Of a stretch of 64,000 nt of DNA, positions 1 to 10,118 are shown one piece after another; the stretch's first letter is position 1, and the number at the start of each line of letters is the position of its first letter. Below the pieces are notes generated by a model. The model saw only the letters and a list, made by a program, of their open reading frames with translations. It was not told the origin of the DNA and ran no database searches. Source of the DNA: Tricholoma matsutake (lineage: Eukaryota; Basidiomycota; Agaricomycetes; Agaricales; Tricholomataceae); the NCBI GenBank assembly GCA_026075535.2, contig AP026550.1, forward strand, positions 7,440,001 through 7,504,000, in the 5' to 3' direction. The translations under genes and the position numbers were made by a program.

Positions 1-690
1 CTTCGTTGCGCACTAGGTATGGAGTCGATCATTGAGAGATCCAGACCACTAAAGGGAACTAAAGGGAATGAATGTACGGTACTTACGGGAATAAGTTCGA
101 TATGTCTCTTGCTTTCGATGGATTCCATGTTGAAGCGACAAACTTGAGAAACAGGATTGAACCTGACTTGCGCCTTATGGCATTGGTGGCTCCTTGAGAC
201 GCATCAAGCTGGTTGTATTCATTTTTATCCATAGGTTATCGACCCGTGACACTGCTTCCACCATCATGTTTGTAGAGAAAAATTATTCATGGTAATCTCC
301 AAAAATGGAAAAGTGAAAGCAAGCGTGCCCAAAGAGCCAACCACATCGGGAGCATCAACTTTTCAGGGTAACTAAAAATTGGGTAGTTTCGTCGCGTGAT
401 TGAAATCGGACATTTCGCAGGGCCTTAAAAGATATTTCGGGTGGTCCGAAACTACCAGAAAATCTCGATATTGGAAACTCGAACATCCGGACCGTCCGAG
501 CGTCCGTATCAGCTGCTCGTTGTCTGCTCGCTGCTTGCCACGATGGTGGCACATGTTGTCCAATTTCTACAGGAACGGGAGGATGTCTTGCTGCTCTACT
601 TGCGCTAATGGGCCGTTGCTACACACGGCATATCCGAGATTCCGAGTTCTCTTCCGGTAAACGCAGGTAAATACCTACATTGTCGGACGA
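1..690. other. No recognisable gene
   Basis: Only short overlapping ORFs on both strands with no recognisable motif. CpG content is moderate. I see no RNA gene or repeat here until the repeat that begins near 691. Confidence 0.4.
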
Positions 691-860
691 GGACCCCTGA
701 AAGCTCTACCAAATCCCTGAGGCCGGTGCGGATAAAAATTGGGCGAAAATCCAAAAATGCCTCAGGTCTATGCGGATGAATATCGAGATTTTTTTGAAAA
801 ATCCCAGAGGTGGAAGTGCGGATAAAAATGGCTCAAGTAGTGTGTATCCGGATAAAAATC
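691..860 (+). repeat. Inverted-repeat copy 1, GCGGATAAAAAT family
   Basis: Starts with GGACCCCTGAAAGCTCTACC (691-710) and continues with ATCCCTGA. Several copies of a GCGGATAAAAAT-like motif follow, near 727, 770, 817 and 847. The opening 30 bases recur in reverse complement at 4195-4224 with one mismatch, and motif copies lie beside that copy too. The pair could be the ends of a roughly 3.5 kb element or two independent insertions of one short interspersed family. No protein is encoded. Confidence 0.7.
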
Positions 861-1574
861 ACACTGAGGATCGCAAAATTTCATAACTTCATAAACGCAT
901 ACATACATTCATACTACTGAGCCACATTATCTCCAAACTTGGATGTGATTTGCTTTTATTGTATATTCGTAGAAGTTATTCTCAAAAAAACATCGACCAA
1001 ATAGGAGAATTCAAGCAAAATCAAAGGTCGACTTATTCAGCTTATTTAGCTTAGAGTCCAATTAAGGAAATTAAGCCTTATTACGGAAAATAAGTACAAT
1101 TTCTTCCTTAAAATTGATGACCAGTCAAGCAGATATAATCTATTAAGCGGATAAGTGACATTTCAGCAAATAAAGGCTGTAAGAAGCTTGTAAGTCCTTA
1201 AGGCCCTAAGGACTGCTTGACTTATGTTCGAAATTTCTTCCAAGTCCCTCGGCATTTCCCGAAAATGGAAATTCACGTGTTCGTCATGCAACCACGACAC
1301 GTCGTCATCAACCACGTCTGCCAGGTCATCACCACCTGTTGATGCCACTGATGCCATCACTGCTGTCCTCCCTCTCTCCTCCCTCCACTACCACCACCGG
1401 TTTGTAAACATCCACACCCAATGCACCCATAGCTGCCACCTCGCCAGCAAATGACAGAAATGGGCTGCATTGCACACAAAACAGGCACAGACGATGTTTT
1501 CTTTTTCCTGCTTTTTTTTTTGGGCTTCAACTAACATATTATAATTTATAGGTTCTAACTAACAGTATTTAGTG
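861..1574. other. AT-rich spacer, no gene supported
   Basis: AT-rich sequence with many TTAAG/CTTAA words, then a short serine/histidine-rich open frame near 1224-1454 that matches nothing I recognise. A poly-T run lies near 1510. Sequence rich in the same TTAAG-like words recurs near 3180-3360. Confidence 0.35.
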
Positions 1575-2190
1575 CTGTTCTGGCCCAGCTTGGCCTGAAA
1601 GCCCCGGCTTTGGCCTGGCCTGAGATGGCTTTGGCTTTCCCAATCCACAGGCCAAGCCAAAGCCATCAACTAGGGCTTGGCCCTGGCCTGGCTTGGCCTG
1701 GGCTGTGGCTTTGTATGCAAGAATAATAAAAGTTTCCTGAGAGGTTAGCCAGCAAGTTTGATGCTTCCAGGGGTCTAACTTACCTCGAATGCAGCTTGGT
1801 ATACAGTGTACTCGATGAACGACGATGTTGTTACATGAAAACACATCCAAAACATGTTTGTTTGGCTGGTCACATGACTACTGTGAACACGATGTGACAA
1901 TCAAAACGACTCACATCGTAAATCGTAATGCTGTCATGTGTCCATCCAAACATTGAGAACATATGACACTGGTTCAATATCGTGACTTGGCACATGGTAA
2001 CCACAATTTAGTACTTCAAACTCACTGAGATACAACACTTGAAAAGCCATGGCCTGACGGCCTGGCTTTGGCTTGTCAGATCTCCAGGCCAGGCCAAAGC
2101 CATCAAGAGGCCGTCATTTTGGCTCGGCTTGGCCTGGCCTATTTGGGCCTGGCTTGGCCTGGCTCATGGCCTGAGGCCGGGCCAAGCACA
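1575..2190. repeat. Pair of GGCCTGG/GCTTTGGC repeat blocks flanking a foldback
   Basis: Two blocks (about 1575-1710 and 2045-2190) consist of degenerate GGCCTGG, GGCTTGG and GGCTTTGGCTT words. Each contains a hairpin in which GGCTTTGGCTT pairs with AAGCCAAAGCC across a short loop. Open frames across them are rich in Gly, Pro, Gln and Ala and are composition artefacts. The roughly 330 bp between the blocks holds the small nested palindrome listed separately. Confidence 0.6.
1859..1952. repeat. Nested palindrome (small foldback element)
   Basis: Left arm TGTTTGGCTGGTCACATGAC (1859-1878) is inverted at 1933-1952 with two mismatches. Inside the loop GATGTGA (1891-1897) pairs with TCACATC (1911-1917). 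The size and nested inverted arms resemble a very small MITE. No target duplication was resolved. Confidence 0.6.
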
Positions 2191-3602
2191 GCACTAACAG
2201 TATTATAACGACAATGAAAAAAAGAAGCACCCACGCCTGATGAACAATGACAAGAAGACAGGAACAGCAAAACCACACCACCACAACCACCACAGCACCC
2301 CCAACCAATGCCAAAAGCAAGTGCTCATGGGATGGAAATGGGAGCCTGGACAGATGGAGAAGACGGGGAGACGATGACGAGGGAGAACAAAAAAGGGCCC
2401 AAGTGACCTCATCGACGTCTCTTGGGCTATAGGTATCTTTTCTGTTCTTTTCCCATTTTGTTTTCTTGTTAACAAATATTTTTAGGTACAAACCTGTGAT
2501 TTTGACTACTACCAGCCCCACCTGCCCCCCCACCACTTCTGTGGGGGGGCGGCCAGGAGGTAGGAAGGACCAGCGATGACAATGACCAGGAGGGCTAGCA
2601 CCCACAACAAGGATGCCAACAATGGACAACCCAGCAACAGGGACGCATATAGGTGCAGGCAGCAGGGGAAGGGTGATGAGGGGCACAAACAACATCTATC
2701 ATTGTTTGAGCCCCAGGTAATTTTTTTCCATGTTTGCTTCTTTTTTTTTCATTCAACTTATCAACTCTTTAACTTCTAGGTTTTACTGTTGCTGTATCTA
2801 TGGAAAACTGCCACCACTGCCCTGCACCACCTCCACAAGCCACTGCTCATGGGGAATGGGAATGGGACGACAATGACGGGGATGGGACAATGACAAGGAT
2901 GACAAAACAAGGCTGGGGACAGGGACAATGTGAGGAGAGCAGGACAGAGACAGCAGGGGCCACCATGATGCGCTGATGACAGGATCTGCATCGTTTTTTA
3001 TCTATGTTGTATGCCCACCCCCCTTGCATCTTGCGTGAGGAGGGTTAGTTAGCAGTGATGATGTATGTACGTAGTATACTCTATTTCAATAGCCAAATAT
3101 ATATATTTTTATGATTCAAATGTCTCCTTAAATGTCTTCTTAATTTCCTTATTGACATGGCTAGGCAGCCCCCTGAGAGCTGATACTTGCAGAAAAGCAG
3201 TTTAAGCAGCAATATAAAGATAAATTAAGTGAATTTTGCTTAATTCAGGAAACAACCCTACTTATTCTAAGCAAGATCTCCTTAACAGCCATTTGCTTAA
3301 TTCTGCTTAATTCTGCTTAATTTTGACTTTAAGAAGCATTAAGCATAATAAGTCAGCATTGGATTTTCCTGATGATCATCATCACATCCAAATTCTCATC
3401 ACTCACTCATCAGGTCAGAGCCCAATTTGAATGATGTTCTTGATTTAGTGAACCCACCTCAGTTCGACAGCGACAAGTGAGTAGGGAGAGGGATGCACAT
3501 ATCCTGCAAAACCAATATTACAAGCTACAGGCCGTGCAATTTATTGTGTTGGAATATCAACCATGACTTGCCCAATCGCATAATCCAGCATGCCCACGTT
3601 TT
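2191..3602. other. Low-complexity region with intron-like pyrimidine tracts; no gene supported
   Basis: Sequence is dominated by ACC/CCA and GGGAATGGGA-type simple words and gives spurious Thr-, Ser- and Asp-rich frames on both strands. Two segments look like short basidiomycete introns: about 2716-2779 starts GTAATTT, has a T-rich body and ends TTCTAG. A decayed gene is therefore possible, but no domain can be read. From 3060 onward the sequence is AT-rich with repeated CTTAATTCTG words. Confidence 0.3.
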
Positions 3603-4080
3603 ATGTATATTTCAGATTCCAGATCTCATACGCAGTTATGTGCCACTATGCTGACTCCACTGTACATTTCTCTTATTACTTGTAATTCCTTTCATATTAC
3701 TGCTTTGCTATTGCTCTCGTCGAGAGCTTTCCTTATGTTCTCTCATTGTAGTCAGCTTACTTTACTGTTGGCTACAAGTATTGTTACAAGGACTCATCTC
3801 CCCTCAGTCATTTGGCTACTGCTCTCATGTGCAAACACTGAGGTGAGATCTTTACTTACTATGTTTACACTCCCATACTCACCATTGTACTCGTAGCTTC
3901 TTTTATTAGGTGAATATACCAGTTGTTTGGCTACCACTCTCATGTGCAAACACTGAGCTTCTTCTATTAGTATGGCTTTGTTCTACATTCTTTACATATT
4001 GTTCTAACATCTTAAAATGTTTAGCTATTCGGATGAGCTGTGTAGAGCACAATCTGCCATGCAGCAGGCAAATTTTGGGA
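3603..4080. other. Unassigned sequence with a local duplication
   Basis: A segment of about 37 bases reading TTGGCTACTGCTCTCATGTG onward (near 3812) recurs near 3925 with few changes, so there is a spaced duplication with a period of about 113 bases. The overlapping plus-strand frames are hydrophobic but carry no recognisable motif. I do not call a gene. Confidence 0.35.
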
Positions 4081-4082
4081 TT

Positions 4083-4224
4083 TTTGCATAAGCCTGAGGT
4101 ATTGTGCGGATAAAATTGCTACATTTGGATGCCTGAGCTGATTTCCAGATAAAACCGCCAAAATCTGTGCAGATAAAAATCACGATGACTTGGATCAGGG
4201 ATCTGGTAGAGCTTTCAGGGGTCC
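4083..4224 (-). repeat. Inverted-repeat copy 2, GCGGATAAAAAT family
   Basis: Reverse complement of the 691-720 segment with one mismatch at 4195-4224. Degenerate GCGGATAAAAT and GCAGATAAAAAT motifs lie at about 4108-4180. It lies 70 bases from the hAT transposase relic, so it could be a terminus of a decayed element, but this is not shown. Confidence 0.65.
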
Positions 4225-4293
4225 TGTTGGACACTCAAAAATGGCCTCTCAGGGCTGGGCTCAGTTTTGACTTTAGCGGCAAGGGATTTTGTA

Positions 4294-4790
4294 TTAGGAT
4301 TGAGCTCCATATTTCAAAGATATAATAGATTCATACCAGAGCAACTTCACATCAGCTCGCTTCTTTTGCTCCTCTGAAAGTGGATAATCTACCATCCCTG
4401 ACAATGTCCCTGTCTTCTGTTTCTTCACTGCAACAATTTGTGTGCTGCCATCACCAGTTGACGTCGCATCAGTGCTCCTTATGGCAGGTGTCGCCCCATC
4501 TGAAGGTTCTGATGTCATGAATTCCATAACCAGGGCTCCTCCAGCCTTCTTTTCAGCCAAATACATCAAAGCCTGCTTTCAAACGTCAAGAGGGGCATTG
4601 CAGCAGAGTTTTGGATCTGCAAGGTGTTTTATGGGGTTATGGTCATGGTTAATCATTGGTGGAGTGCCGTTGGGACAGTAGCGACATTCTACTTCATATC
4701 AGTTTGTCTGGTTGTTGAGCTTCTAGAAGTTGGTGAAGTTGTCGGTGAGAATTGCTGGATGCTTCGCTCCTCCTGCCATTAGAGGACAGT
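4294..4790 (-). pseudogene. hAT-type transposase, N-terminal BED-finger fragment
   Basis: Read on the minus strand from about 4780 down. The frame contains a BED-like zinc finger: a C-R-Y-C pair, then I-K-H-L and a Cys. This is followed by an Ala-Pro-x-x-Val step and a segment reading MVDYPLSEEQKKRADVK, typical of the start of basidiomycete hAT transposases. At least three in-frame stops interrupt it. One is a TGA where the family has Arg just after the finger. The catalytic domain and the C-terminal dimerisation region are absent, so this is a non-functional 5' remnant. hAT identity is family knowledge recalled by eye. Confidence 0.6.
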
Positions 4791-4853
4791 AATTTAGAAA
4801 TGGGCTACATTTAATGGCATGATATTTTATATTTATTTTCAAGCACAGTATGA

Positions 4854-4929
4854 GTTCTGCCAAGTTCTGCCCCGGGACATCCTGCCACTACCTGGCATGT
4901 GCCTGGCAATGGCAGAACTTGGCAGGATG
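4854..4929. repeat. Hairpin-forming GTTCTGCC/GGCAGAAC inverted repeat
   Basis: GTTCTGCCAAGTTCTGCC (4854-4871) pairs with GGCAGAACTTGGCAGGAT (4911-4928) at 15 of 18 positions. An alternative pairing joins CATCCTGCCA (4879-4888) with TGGCAGGATG (4920-4929). Two mutually exclusive stems are therefore possible. No coding or terminator role can be assigned. Confidence 0.6.
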
Positions 4930-5422
4930 GCAGTGTTCTGCCAACAACACTACTTTGGAAGGAAAGTAGGGTCAAAAAGTGTAAAAATGGGAGGACATTT
5001 TGGGATTGGAGAATCTGGATGTCTGTCCGTCCATCTGCATAATAAAAATAATTAAGTTTTCTGTGCTACACAATTACAATATGGGTCACATAATGGTGAA
5101 TATTATCGTATATAACCCCCACACAGAGCGATGCTAGAGTTTTTGGTGAAGGTTGTTCATCAAGTGATATCAAAATCCACTGACATGGACACCTCTGCTG
5201 CTGCTGACTCAAAATGTGGAGTAGCAGAAACTGAGGCCACTGAAGTGGTCCGTCCCATCATTTGATAGGCAAGGAGCAGAGAAACTAAACTAAGAAACAA
5301 GTAATATACTTTTAAACTACACATGAAAAGAGGGAGTGGTGGATGGGGTGCAAAAAATATGGGTGAAGCCACACAGGTGATGAGAGGAGGAAGCAAGAGT
5401 GCTGAGTGAGACTGTTTCACAT
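4930..5422. other. Spacer left of the palindromic retroelement
   Basis: No gene recognised. The stretch around 4995-5035 (TTGGAGAATCTGGATGTC and neighbours) resembles, in inverted orientation, sequence near 13745-13795 on the other side of the retroelement. A short interspersed repeat is therefore present on both flanks. Confidence 0.35.
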
Positions 5423-5824
5423 TGTTAGGGTAACACCCACTATCTGCTAGCTAAGACCGTGTGGGTTCTCTCTACAAGAAGGGGGCGGGATCTGTGTGCG
5501 TGATTGGGGAACTGACAGTTTTGATGCCAGGGGTTATTAATAGGTGAGTTTGTTGAGATAGGCCTTTCACACTGAAAATGTAGGTGGAATACCTAAGAGA
5601 ACACAACTGGGGTCCCCTAGGCATATATTTAGGGTTTATATACTATGTTACATATTTTGTACATTGTTGTTACCGACACACTCATACATGCGTGTACATA
5701 TTGATGCATGCAAAATAAAATTCTCACATTATCAAAGTGTAGCGTCATTTGGCGTAATGTAGTGTAATTCAACATAATAAAATAAAAATGAAATTTTATT
5801 AGGTAATGGGGTGGTTTCCTAACA
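5423..5824 (-). repeat. LTR of left arm (3' LTR, minus orientation)
   Basis: 402 bp. Read on the minus strand it begins TGTTAGGAAACC and ends CCCTAACA, giving 7-bp terminal inverted repeats TGTTAGG/CCTAACA. It is preceded on the minus strand by the polypurine tract AAAAGGGGGG just after the chromodomain stop codon. It matches the right-arm LTR (12882-13283) along its length with scattered substitutions. Confidence 0.9.
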
Positions 5825-5835
5825 TTACCCCCCTT

Positions 5836-8800
5836 TTATGCCTCGACTTCCAGGCGAGAAAATATTACGTCTGTCCCCTCTGTGAAAATTTGGTAAGGCC
5901 GGAATTTCATCCCCTCATACACCATTCTCGCAATGTGACGTGGAGCATTCAGATTACATTTAAAGAATTGGGCAATCGCATTGTGTGCTTGCTTACAATT
6001 CTCTTTGGGTTCCCACAAATTATTTTTGTTGGTATAGTTTTTCCACTTTATTAAGAACTCCAATTTGTTCCGTCAAAGACATGAGTCCAGAATTTCTTCA
6101 ACTATGTATTCTGGAGCACCTTCTACTATTATTGGAGGTTGTGGAGTAGTTTGTTGGCCAGGAATAGTGGGTGGGTGGTAAGGGCGTAGGTGGGATTTGT
6201 TAATCTTGGGATCAATCTTGAATGATTGGGGTAGTTTTAGCACTGCTGCATTAGGTGAGATCACTTTAGAGATCGCATATGGGCCAACTTGTTTCTCTGT
6301 AAGTTTCCTTGAAGGTCATGGAATATTTAGGTCCTTGGTACTTAGCCACACCAAGTCATCAACTTTGTACTCTGGGGCATGTGCTCGAGTATGATCCACG
6401 TGTCACATCATGTCATCATGTGCTTTCTTCAATGCCGCCTCTGCTTCCTCTTGTACCTTTTGCATCTTAGATACAAAGTCTTCTACCGACTGTACTTTGA
6501 CTTCCCTTCTGGGTTCTACTCCCATGTGAGGATGATATCCATAATTTGCGAAAAAGGGTGACATACGAGTAGCCAAATGGAATTTGTTATTGTGGGAAAA
6601 TTCAGCAATTGCCAGCCATTTGGGCCAGTCAGTTTGTCGGTAGTTGACAAACATATGTAGGTACTGCTCCAACTCCTGGTTCATTCTTTCTGTCTGCCCA
6701 TCAGTCTGCAGGTGATATGCTGTAGATAATTTAGTTTGAATTCCCAATATGTTGTTCAGCTCTCGCATAAATGTGGAAGCAAATTGTGGTCCGCGATTGG
6801 AGATGACAGTATCAGGTAACCCATGTAACCGCCATACCTGATTTAGATAGAGGTGCGCCAAGCCTAATGATGAGGTTTCTGTAGTAGTAGGAATAATATG
6901 GACCTCCTTTGTGAAGCCGTCGCATACTACAAATATTGCATCATACCGTTGAGCCTCAGGTAATCCGGTAATAAAATCCACAGATATATCTTGCCATGGC
7001 ACTTTAGGTATAGGGTTCAGCATTAATTTTCCTGCAGGTTTTTCTGGAAATTTCTTCCCCCTCATACATGTATCACATCCATCCACATACCCCAACAAAT
7101 TCCGGGCCACCAATGATTTCTCATTACTAATTCCAATGTCTTCCATCTTCCTGGGTGTCCGGCAGTCGGCATATTATGATGTAACTAGATGATCTCCCTT
7201 CACAAATCCTGATCCTTCGGTACATACACTTTTCCTCAAAACAACACCAACCCTTGTTCCTCAGCCTATTCATCTCCTTTAATATTACCTTTCTTCTCTC
7301 CCTTCAGAGCTTTCACCGCTTCCACTACTTCATTGTCCATTTTCGAACATTGTCCAATTTTAGACAACATTTCCATTTCCGAGCTATCTATTAATAGATG
7401 CCCTTGACGCATAGCACAAATGCGAAAGTATTCGGGTTTGAGTAAGGTAACATTCTTATTGTCCTCCTCCAGCACCCTTTTATGATCAATACATCTGGAT
7501 AATGCATCTGCTTTTCTCATTAAGCTTCCCACTTTGTGGACCAAGTGAAAATGAATAGTGCCCAATGTGCTTGCCAGCAATTAAGCTTTTTAGTGGACAT
7601 GAAGTATTGGAGATTTTGATGATCTGTCCAGATCTCAATCTGATGCGTACATCCCTCCAAATAATGCCTCCATGCCTCCAATGCTCGTATTATCCCCAAC
7701 ATCTCTTTGTCATGCACATCATAATTCCTCTCCACATCATTCAACCCTTGGGACAAATATGCACAAGGATGCCATTTGTCATCTTCGCACAGCATTGATA
7801 ATACTGCTCCAGTAGCAAAATTGGATGCATCAGATTCCACTCGTAAAGGGCATGTGAAATCCACCAGGGCTAATATTGGTCCCCCACAAACTTCCTCTTC
7901 AACTCCTCAAACACTGTCTGCTGCTGCTCTCCCCGCCTCCACACTACTCCCTTTCGCATAAGGTTATGTAAGGGTGCAGCAATTTTAGAAAAATTGTGCA
8001 CAAAGTGACGATAATAATTTGTGAGTCCCAAGAAGGCTTGAACCTCCTTGACACAGGTGGGCACTGGCCAATCTGTGATTGCCTGTACCTTGATCGGATC
8101 CATTTTGATCTGTCAGGGCCGATCAATAATCCTAGGAACTCAATTTCGCTTGCCCCAAACACACACTTCTCCGGTTTCAAAAATAGATCATTCTCTGCTA
8201 ACCTCCATAGCACCTCCTGCACTATTGCCTCATGATTCTCTTCATCCTCCGTGAATATCAGAATGTCATCAATGAATATTGTTACCATGCCGTTGTCTAT
8301 TACATCCTTGAAAATGTTGTTCATCATATTTTGGAAGGTCGGGGGACTATTAGTCATCCTGAAAAACATGACAAGCAGCTTGAAGGATCCTCGACGCATG
8401 GCAAATGCAGCCTTCCACTCATCTCCTTTCTTTATTCATACATTGTTGTATCCCCATCGTAAATCCAATTTTGTAAAGACCTTGGCTTTTCCCACCTTGT
8501 CAATTATTTCTGAGATCAATGGCAGGGGGTATGTGTTCTTCACTGTCCACTCATTCAGATATCTATAATCTGTACACATCCTCTTCCTTTGGTCTTTCTT
8601 TGGCATGAAGAATATTGGTGATGTCTGCAGTGATTTCAAAGGTCGTATGTATCCTTTGCCCAATTGCTCCTTCAGGAATGCATCCACTTCTTCTTGTTCC
8701 ATTGGAGATAACAGATATACCTTCGACTTCTTCGGCACAAACCCTGGCTTCATCTGAATTGCATGATCCCATGGCTTCTGCACTGGCATTTGCTCAGACT

Positions 8801-8996
8801 CCTTCTTCCGGAACACTGACAGATATTCATGATACACTTTTGGCACCCAATCCTCCACTGGCTTCTCCACCTTCATGATATTCTTGTCCCATGACTGTCC
8901 TCCACAAATTGCTCTAAAGGTTTGCTTCTGCTCTTCTTTCTTGATCATGACCGGAACTTCCTCATTTGGCATTTCCTCATCCTCCACTTCCTCCAT
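5836..8996 (-). pseudogene. pol: Gypsy pol, left arm: RT-RNase H-integrase-chromodomain
   Basis: Retrotransposon polymerase read on the minus strand. Order: RT (palm motif F-I-D-D-I intact), RNase H (VESDASNFATGAVLS), a spacer, the integrase zinc region, the integrase core (VDFITGLPEAQ near 6980; ISNRGPQF where S-D-R-G is normal, so the second catalytic Asp is Asn; TERMNQELE) and a C-terminal chromodomain (EYIVEEILDS, LIKWKNYTNKNNLWEP). It is broken by a frameshift in the integrase zinc region and by TGA codons where Arg is expected, including one inside the chromodomain. No clear aspartic protease is visible between gag and RT. The chromodomain places it in the chromovirus lineage. It is not functional. 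Confidence 0.9.
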
Positions 8997-9317
8997 CGTA
9001 ACAGATACTTCCTCAGATGTTCTTTCTCTCTCTTTTTCCTTTTATCCTTCTTCATCTTCCTCCCATACACATTACATTCTATTCACGCAGAGCGAATAAA
9101 GAATTTAGGGGTTTTTGGAAATGACGCATGACAATTTTCTTTGTCACGTGATTGACAACAGTTGTACTCCTCTTTGTCACGTGATTCACAATGGTTGTAC
9201 TCCTCCTCAATTTCCTTTTCTGATTTACTCTGGGTTTCCTTGGATACTAATACATTGTAACGATTCTGGGTCACCAATGGGGAAACCTTCACTGAGACTC
9301 TTCCACAAAATTCTTCT

Positions 9318-9834
9318 GCTTGCCTTCCTCCGGCTTCACTTCCTCGATTGTAGCTTCCCTAATCTTTCTTTTCTGCCTACAATTCCTAGAAATGTGTCCT
9401 AACTGCCCACAGTTAAAACATTTAAGTGGGGCTCATCTCCCTGCTTGATCAACCTCCATTGCCTCTGATGGTGCTGCTGACTCTGTAACTATAGGTGTCA
9501 CTGCCATGCACAGTGGCTGTGCCCTTGGAGCTTGTGCCTGAGGCACCTTTCCTTTCTCAGACTTTCCTCCTGATGACTTTCCAAATTTACTACTTCCATA
9601 CATCAACTTTGACTCTGCCTGTTCCTGTCGATATTGCTGGTCAAGGTGCATTGCCCAATTATACCACTCGTCCAACTTCTCTGGCATAGAAGGTAGTTGG
9701 TAGATAGACTTGAATAAAGAGGGATTTAATCCTGCTTTCAAAAACTCTACCAACATGGCTTCTCCCATATCTGTTTGCGAAGCTTCTGCTTTGAACTGCA
9801 AAATAAATTCATCCGCCATAATGCAAAAGCACAC
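9318..9834 (-). pseudogene. gag: Gypsy gag, C-terminal half with zinc knuckle (left arm)
   Basis: Minus-strand frame beginning ADEFILQFKAEA near 9815 and running through a capsid-like region to a Lys/Ser/Gly-rich linker, then a retroviral zinc knuckle CFNCGQLGHISRNC (CX2CX4HX4C) near 9375-9425. A TGA replaces an expected Arg codon just before the knuckle. The N-terminal half is missing from this orientation and lies instead, inverted, at 9838-10118. Gag normally forms the particle that packages element RNA; this copy cannot. Confidence 0.8.
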
Positions 9835-9837
9835 TTA

Positions 9838-10118
9838 CCTAAGTATGCACCCCCACAAATCTTTGATGGTACCATGGAGAATACAAAATCCTTCATCAGC
9901 TCTATAGTATTGTACATCCATGGGAGGAAGCCAGAGTTTCATACAGCCAAGTCTAGGATTATGTTTGCTCTCTCATACATTCAGGGGAAAGCACAGTTCT
10001 GGAGAAACGAGGCTATTAATCAAATTGCCACCTGAAATAAACCATTTGCAACCTTCAAGGAATTTCTGGAGAGATTGGAGGCACAGTTTGGAGACCCTAA
10101 TCCAAAGGTGACAGCCAA
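9838..10118 (+). pseudogene. gag: Gypsy gag, N-terminal half, inverted relative to its other half
   Basis: Plus-strand frame starting near 9838 and containing FDGTMENTKSFISSI, then AQFWRNEAI and ending FGDPNPKVTAN. A TGA interrupts it near 10033. It stops directly at an RT segment (DYRYLNEW), so the rest of gag, protease and the start of RT are deleted in this arm. Inverting this ~280 bp block would place its end next to the start of the minus-strand gag half, so the two pieces look like one gag gene split by an inversion. Confidence 0.75.

Noticed and set aside
2114..2695. 193-residue minus-strand open frame
   Set aside because: Composition-driven (Val/Leu/Ser from CAC/GGA-type simple words), no motif, and it runs through the GGCCTGG repeat.
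7565..7798. Plus-strand ORFs across the left Gypsy arm (and minus-strand ORFs across the right arm)
   Set aside because: Shadows of the pol frame; every one is mirrored in the other arm and has no independent motif.
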